DNA of 64,000 nucleotides. It comes from Euryodendron excelsum (lineage: Eukaryota; Streptophyta; Magnoliopsida; Ericales; Pentaphylacaceae). Under the pieces are notes generated by a model that saw only the letters and a program-made list of their open reading frames with translations, was not told where the DNA came from and did not search any database. The stretch covers positions 30,861,001 to 30,925,000 of the forward strand of contig CM065394.1 in NCBI GenBank assembly GCA_033060915.1, written 5' to 3'. The position numbers and the translations under genes were made by a program. Positions within the stretch are counted from its first letter, which is position 1. Every line of letters starts with the position of its first letter. This document shows, one piece after another, positions 60,511-64,000 of this stretch.

Positions 60511-63500
60511 ACACCCGGGTTTGACTTTATTTATTGATTATTATCTAGTTGTTTTATGAACAGTGGAATTTTGGATTCATTTGATTTGAAAATCCATGGG
60601 GATTGAGCTGTGTCTTGGTACCAACTACCAACAATGAATCTGGTGACTTCGCATCCTAATAGACTATTTTGTGAAATATGAACCACCCATGATACTACAA
60701 ATTTGCACTTGTATCTGGTTCCTTGTGGCAAGAAAACTTTGTAAACTATACACATACACCAAAAAGTTTCATAATGTGGTTCGCTAATGCACAAAAATAT
60801 CTAGAACGTTGACAATGAACAAGTAAATTGAGTAACCTCTTTTTAACTTTTGATAAGTTGACTATGGTCACATTTTTTTATTTATTTACAAGTTGAGTAT
60901 AGTCACCTTATTGATCACTAATGAACAATTCAATATCTTAAGAACACAACTATTTAAAATAAAGTTAGAAAGATTGATGATTGAGCTATGCTAACTTTGG
61001 CTTTACTGGTTCTTGTCATGCACAGACAAAGAAAAGTTCAAGTATTGAAACAAACCTGGGGGTGATGTGTCATGATTGCAGATATAAACCCGCATCCCAC
61101 CCTGCACAAATTTCTCAAAGTGTAAACAAAAGCATATTTGAAAAGACAAGCATTTAGAGGAGAGGGGTTAGCCCAGTGGTAGTGGCACCCCACCCATGAT
61201 ATTTGTACTCATGGGTTCAACTTATCCTCTCCTCTCTCTCCCCCTAGGGCTCTCTGTATCAAACAAAAAATAAAAGCATTAATCTATTCTATATTGTTGT
61301 AATAAATAAACACTCCAGTTTGATGAAGCCTCCAAATTAAAGCTGTGACACATTTTCCTTATGACAAAAATGTCTGTAAAATCCTAGCATCTTCATATTT
61401 GTTCAATTAAAGTAATTAAGTGCAACTACCTTAAAACTTGAGAGAAAACCAAATTTTTCACTGAAAGAGATGGGTAAAGGGCTATTGCTAACTGTCACTG
61501 TAACAAAACTGAAGTATGAGCTTGTTGCTAGTAAAACCAAGTTTTTCATTGAGAGAGATGGGTAAAGGGCTATTGCTAACTGTCACTATAAGAAAACTGA
61601 AGTGTGAGCTTGTTGCTAGTAAAAGCTTTGTCAGGAAAGTCTCATCTGTTTAATAAAGTATAAGCTATTTTATTGTCAAAGAGCCCAAATTGCCAACAAA
61701 TTCTGGTTATACTCACCTTGGTACTTCTTCTTAAATACCCAACAGATAGTATCATGTAAAATTTTCTTTCAAGTCGATAGGCATTTTACAAACACACAAC
61801 ACCCCAAAGCCACTTCCCCACCTCGTCCATGCCACTATTACTTCTACAAGAAATAATATCCCATTCCTTATGGCAATAACCAACAATGAATATAGTAACT
61901 TTGGGGTACCTTGGTCTATCTCCCGCCCTTTGTCAATGAATAATTCTATTATTGAGAATTTTTTCGATTTATAGCATAAGTTCACTGCAATTAGTAAGTT
62001 TAAAGGCATAATCTCTAAGGAGTTCTTCTAGGCCACAAGATATTATTATCTAAAGCACTGAGGAGAATAAATAACTATATATCCTTCCTGTGAATTGGTT
62101 AATCCTAAAATTCTAATACCTGCCTCAACCTTCAGCCATGTCAAACTATGACAAGAATGAAGAATATACATCAAATTACCGGAAAATTGATGTAATTTTT
62201 AGTTATTCATTTATCTTTGGGAATTAATAAGGGTTGTTTTATTTTCTAGCCTAGGGTGTGGGTTTTGTGCACATGTCGCATGCTAGTCACATGACCATTT
62301 AAATAACATGACAAGTGGATCTATCGTGTGATGACACACGAGCAAGCGGATGCTTAGGTTGGACTTTAGATTAGAGCCCTCTGAATAAATAAATTTGAGA
62401 CATGGGAGGGAAGGTTTTTGGCTAAATAACAAACATAAGGTGGCTGCCCTTTCTCTTTCTCGGTGTCTTCTCCCTCATGGTTTCTCTGCTTTTTCTTTGT
62501 CTTTGTCTTCTCTCCAACTCATCTCTCAGATTGCCTACCTTCTTCTTCCTATCTTCCTAGGTTTTGGCAATTGACAGTCCAAAGGCTCCCCGATAAGGCC
62601 TGCTGCTTCATTCCTTGTTGAAGTTGTGTGACTATCAGATCTAACCCTATTTTCTTGACAGCTTTCCAATCATCACTTACCTGGACTTCCTTTCCTCCGT
62701 CAATATTGTTGGTTTAAGATCAAACTACAGAATCTGTTCATTTCAAATCTGTCCAGATCATATCTTTAGCCTTCAAGTTGAACATTAAGTTCCATTATCA
62801 AGTATTATTACATTTGGTGGATGATTGAACTATTTTTAGCCTGTGGCAGAATTGAATTTTGCTAATGGAATAACCTGTGCTTATTACCTCTGTTCAACTA
62901 CTTCTCTGCTTGTCTTTTTTTTTAAATTTATATTTATGCTTGTTAGTTGACTGTTAGTGTTAGGTATCTTGCATAAAGTTCTCCAAATTTTGTGTAACCC
63001 TAGGGCTGCAATTGAAAACAACTGACACACAAAAGGATGATTTTGCAACTATAATTGAGTCTCCCCTAAACAGCATAGCAGCCTACAGTTGTCTTCGTAT
63101 TTTGACAACATTATGATAAAGGTCAGCAGCCCAGTAGCAGTGTTGCATCCATTTTGGCACAAAATTGAACTCAAGCAAACAAAATCTATTCAAAATAGAA
63201 GAATCATGAATAATAACAATAATTCTGGATCAATGTTATAGCACAAGAATCAATGAATATATAAATGAATAACAGTTGTTTATTCCAATTTGCAATGGGA
63301 TAAGACCTCCGACATATACTCCAATCATAACCATGCACAAAGGAACAAGAACATGCCTGTGTAGTTGAATATCATACCAAAAAAACAGTGAAAAACACAG
63401 CAATTTTGTAATGTAAATTCCCACAAATCAGCATGCACAAAGCATACATTCATATATCGCTCTCCCAAATATCACCAATCATGCTCCAAAATCAACCTGC

Positions 63501-63992
63501 AGCCTACAATTCCACAGTGTTGCTTATACAGCATTCCAAGTACACTAAATTTTGCTTTTCCAGAAAAAGAAAAAGTTTTTGATTTGAAACAAAAAAAAAA
63601 AAAAGCACTTTTGAAATGCTAACCAAACAACACTTAAACACTTCAAAACCGCGATTACAACGAACACATTACGTTTCCAACCATCAATCAAATAACACAA
63701 ATTAAGCATTCACCCATAGTTTCTCAAATCACCTATCAATAGTTCAAACTGAAGAAAATTTAAGTCATATTACAAAATTATATGCATATACACATGTAGT
63801 ATTCGAAATGAACATGAGAACTAGGGTTTAGAATAGAACTGATTTTGAGTGCAGAGACTAAGAGATCACCGGATTGGAGGAGAGGACGGTGGAGTCGAAG
63901 AGGCCACGAGAGGGAAGTTTGGCGAGATACTTTGAGGCTCCGCCGGCCTTTGGATTTGAATCAGACGGCAGAGGACCAGAAGAGCCATCCAT
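56721..63992 (-). CDS. Small SAP-domain nucleic-acid-binding protein (Arabidopsis At5g63460 type)
   Basis: Six exons on the minus strand: 63870-63992, 61056-61101, 58435-58561, 58177-58253, 56946-57049, 56721-56753; 510 nt, 169 aa. It begins [19 protein letters not shown] conserved N-terminal block follows ([53 protein letters not shown]), then a Lys/Ser-rich middle. A C-terminal SAP motif completes it ([21 protein letters not shown] joined to [10 protein letters not shown]). SAP helices bind DNA or RNA, so a nuclear role is likely; nothing more specific can be read. All phases close exactly. Intron 5 (56754-56945) starts with GC (AAG then GCAAGT). Introns 1, 2 and 4 (2.8, 2.5 and 1.1 kb) are swollen by repeats. 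The start codon chosen is the first in 'gccATGg' context; the promoter lies outside the window. The At number is from memory. Confidence 0.88.
57270..57520. mobile_element. Repeat with poly-C core in intron 4 of the SAP gene
   Basis: It includes 'gtaatggcg', a C run, an A run, 'ccttaccctactttgaac' and 'gaagtcctggtccgccattg'. The order C run, A run, 'accttaccc', 'ggttcc/ggtccgcc' is shared with 54220-54440. The family is not identified. Confidence 0.5.
57391..57428 (+). repeat. 38-base poly-C tract
   Basis: Uninterrupted run of 38 C in intron 4 of the SAP gene (G on the transcribed-sense strand). Confidence 0.95.
60468..60508 (+). repeat. 41-base poly-C tract
   Basis: Uninterrupted run of 41 C in intron 2 of the SAP gene (58562-61055), followed by 'aaacacccggg'. 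Confidence 0.95.
61160..61275 (+). mobile_element. tRNA-derived SINE in intron 1 of the SAP gene
   Basis: The A box 'tagcccagtgg' is followed by a B box 'gggttcaactt', then a CT-rich body ending 'ggctctctgtatc' and an A-rich tail (aaacaaaaaataaaa). It is antisense to the host gene. No clear target duplication. Confidence 0.7.
61448..61623. repeat. Perfect-period tandem duplication of 88 bp
   Basis: 61448-61535 and 61536-61623 match with a few substitutions (core 'agagatgggtaaagggctat', 'tgagcttgttgctagtaaa'). It lies in intron 1 of the SAP gene. Confidence 0.95.
61624..63869. other. Remainder of intron 1 of the SAP gene
   Basis: No exon or RNA gene recognised. A block at about 62220-63005, from 'tagcctagggtgtgggtttt' to 'tagggctgcaattg', may be an inserted repeat, but no ends are defined. 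Confidence 0.4.
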
Positions 63993-64000
63993 GGCGCCCA

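Noticed and set aside
1..64000. CRISPR array, prokaryotic operon or viral insertion
   Set aside because: Tandem repeats (64, 72, 85 and 88 bp) have no spacers, genes are spliced plant genes, and no viral capsid or replicase frame was seen. The only reverse-transcribing remnants are LTR retrotransposons and LINEs.

Overview
This is a nuclear genome segment of a flowering plant, most likely a eudicot. It is AT-rich, has widely spaced intron-containing genes with plant-type splice sites, and is crowded with plant retrotransposons, MITEs and SINEs. No species is claimed.

Layout. (1) 1-11.2 kb is a nested retrotransposon block. A decayed Ty3/gypsy element of Tat type (RNase H, integrase, pol end, 64-bp tandem repeats, an antisense ORF remnant and a probable 3' LTR) has its RNase H domain interrupted by two insertions: a long Ogre-like LTR running in from the left edge (1-3478) and a solo copia (SIRE/Maximus-like) LTR with a perfect 5-bp target duplication (3496-5618). 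(2) 12.8-18.2 kb is a plus-strand gene for a ULP1/C48 (SUMO-protease family) cysteine peptidase with an apparent duplicated exon and a Mutator-like nonautonomous element in an intron. (3) 21.5-23.5 kb is a plus-strand gene for the eEF1B nucleotide-exchange subunit (beta/delta type). It has one GC-AG intron, and its stop codon is created across the last splice junction. (4) 25.0-27.9 kb is a minus-strand, intron-retaining pseudogene of cytosolic ribosomal protein L17. (5) 30.0-32.6 kb is a plus-strand SWI/SNF subunit gene of the SNF12/BAF60/CHC1 type. (6) 37.0-39.5 kb holds LINE debris, a Mutator-type MITE, an Au-like SINE with target duplication and a tRNA-like SINE. (7) 40.9-42.5 kb is a minus-strand intronless cytochrome P450 of the CYP94 family. 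(8) 44.2-52.6 kb is a direct tandem duplication of a 3.4-kb noncoding segment whose copies have since gained different insertions, including a 181-bp MITE with a clean 9-bp target duplication and an empty site in the other copy. (9) 52.6-56.7 kb is repeat-rich intergenic DNA. (10) 56.7-64.0 kb is a minus-strand gene for a 169-aa SAP-domain protein of the Arabidopsis At5g63460 type, with six exons and another GC-AG intron. Its start codon lies eight bases from the window edge.

The intact genes are ordinary single-copy nuclear genes (protein modification, translation, chromatin remodelling, fatty-acid or hormone oxidation, nucleic-acid binding). Nothing suggests they form a cluster or pathway. 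I saw no prokaryotic-type operon, CRISPR array or defence system. The most informative signals are the exon duplication in the peptidase gene, the split stop codon, two GC-AG introns in neighbouring genes, the nested and dated insertions, and the tandem duplication. Exon limits were derived by hand from splice signals, reading phase and family conservation. No transcript evidence was available.
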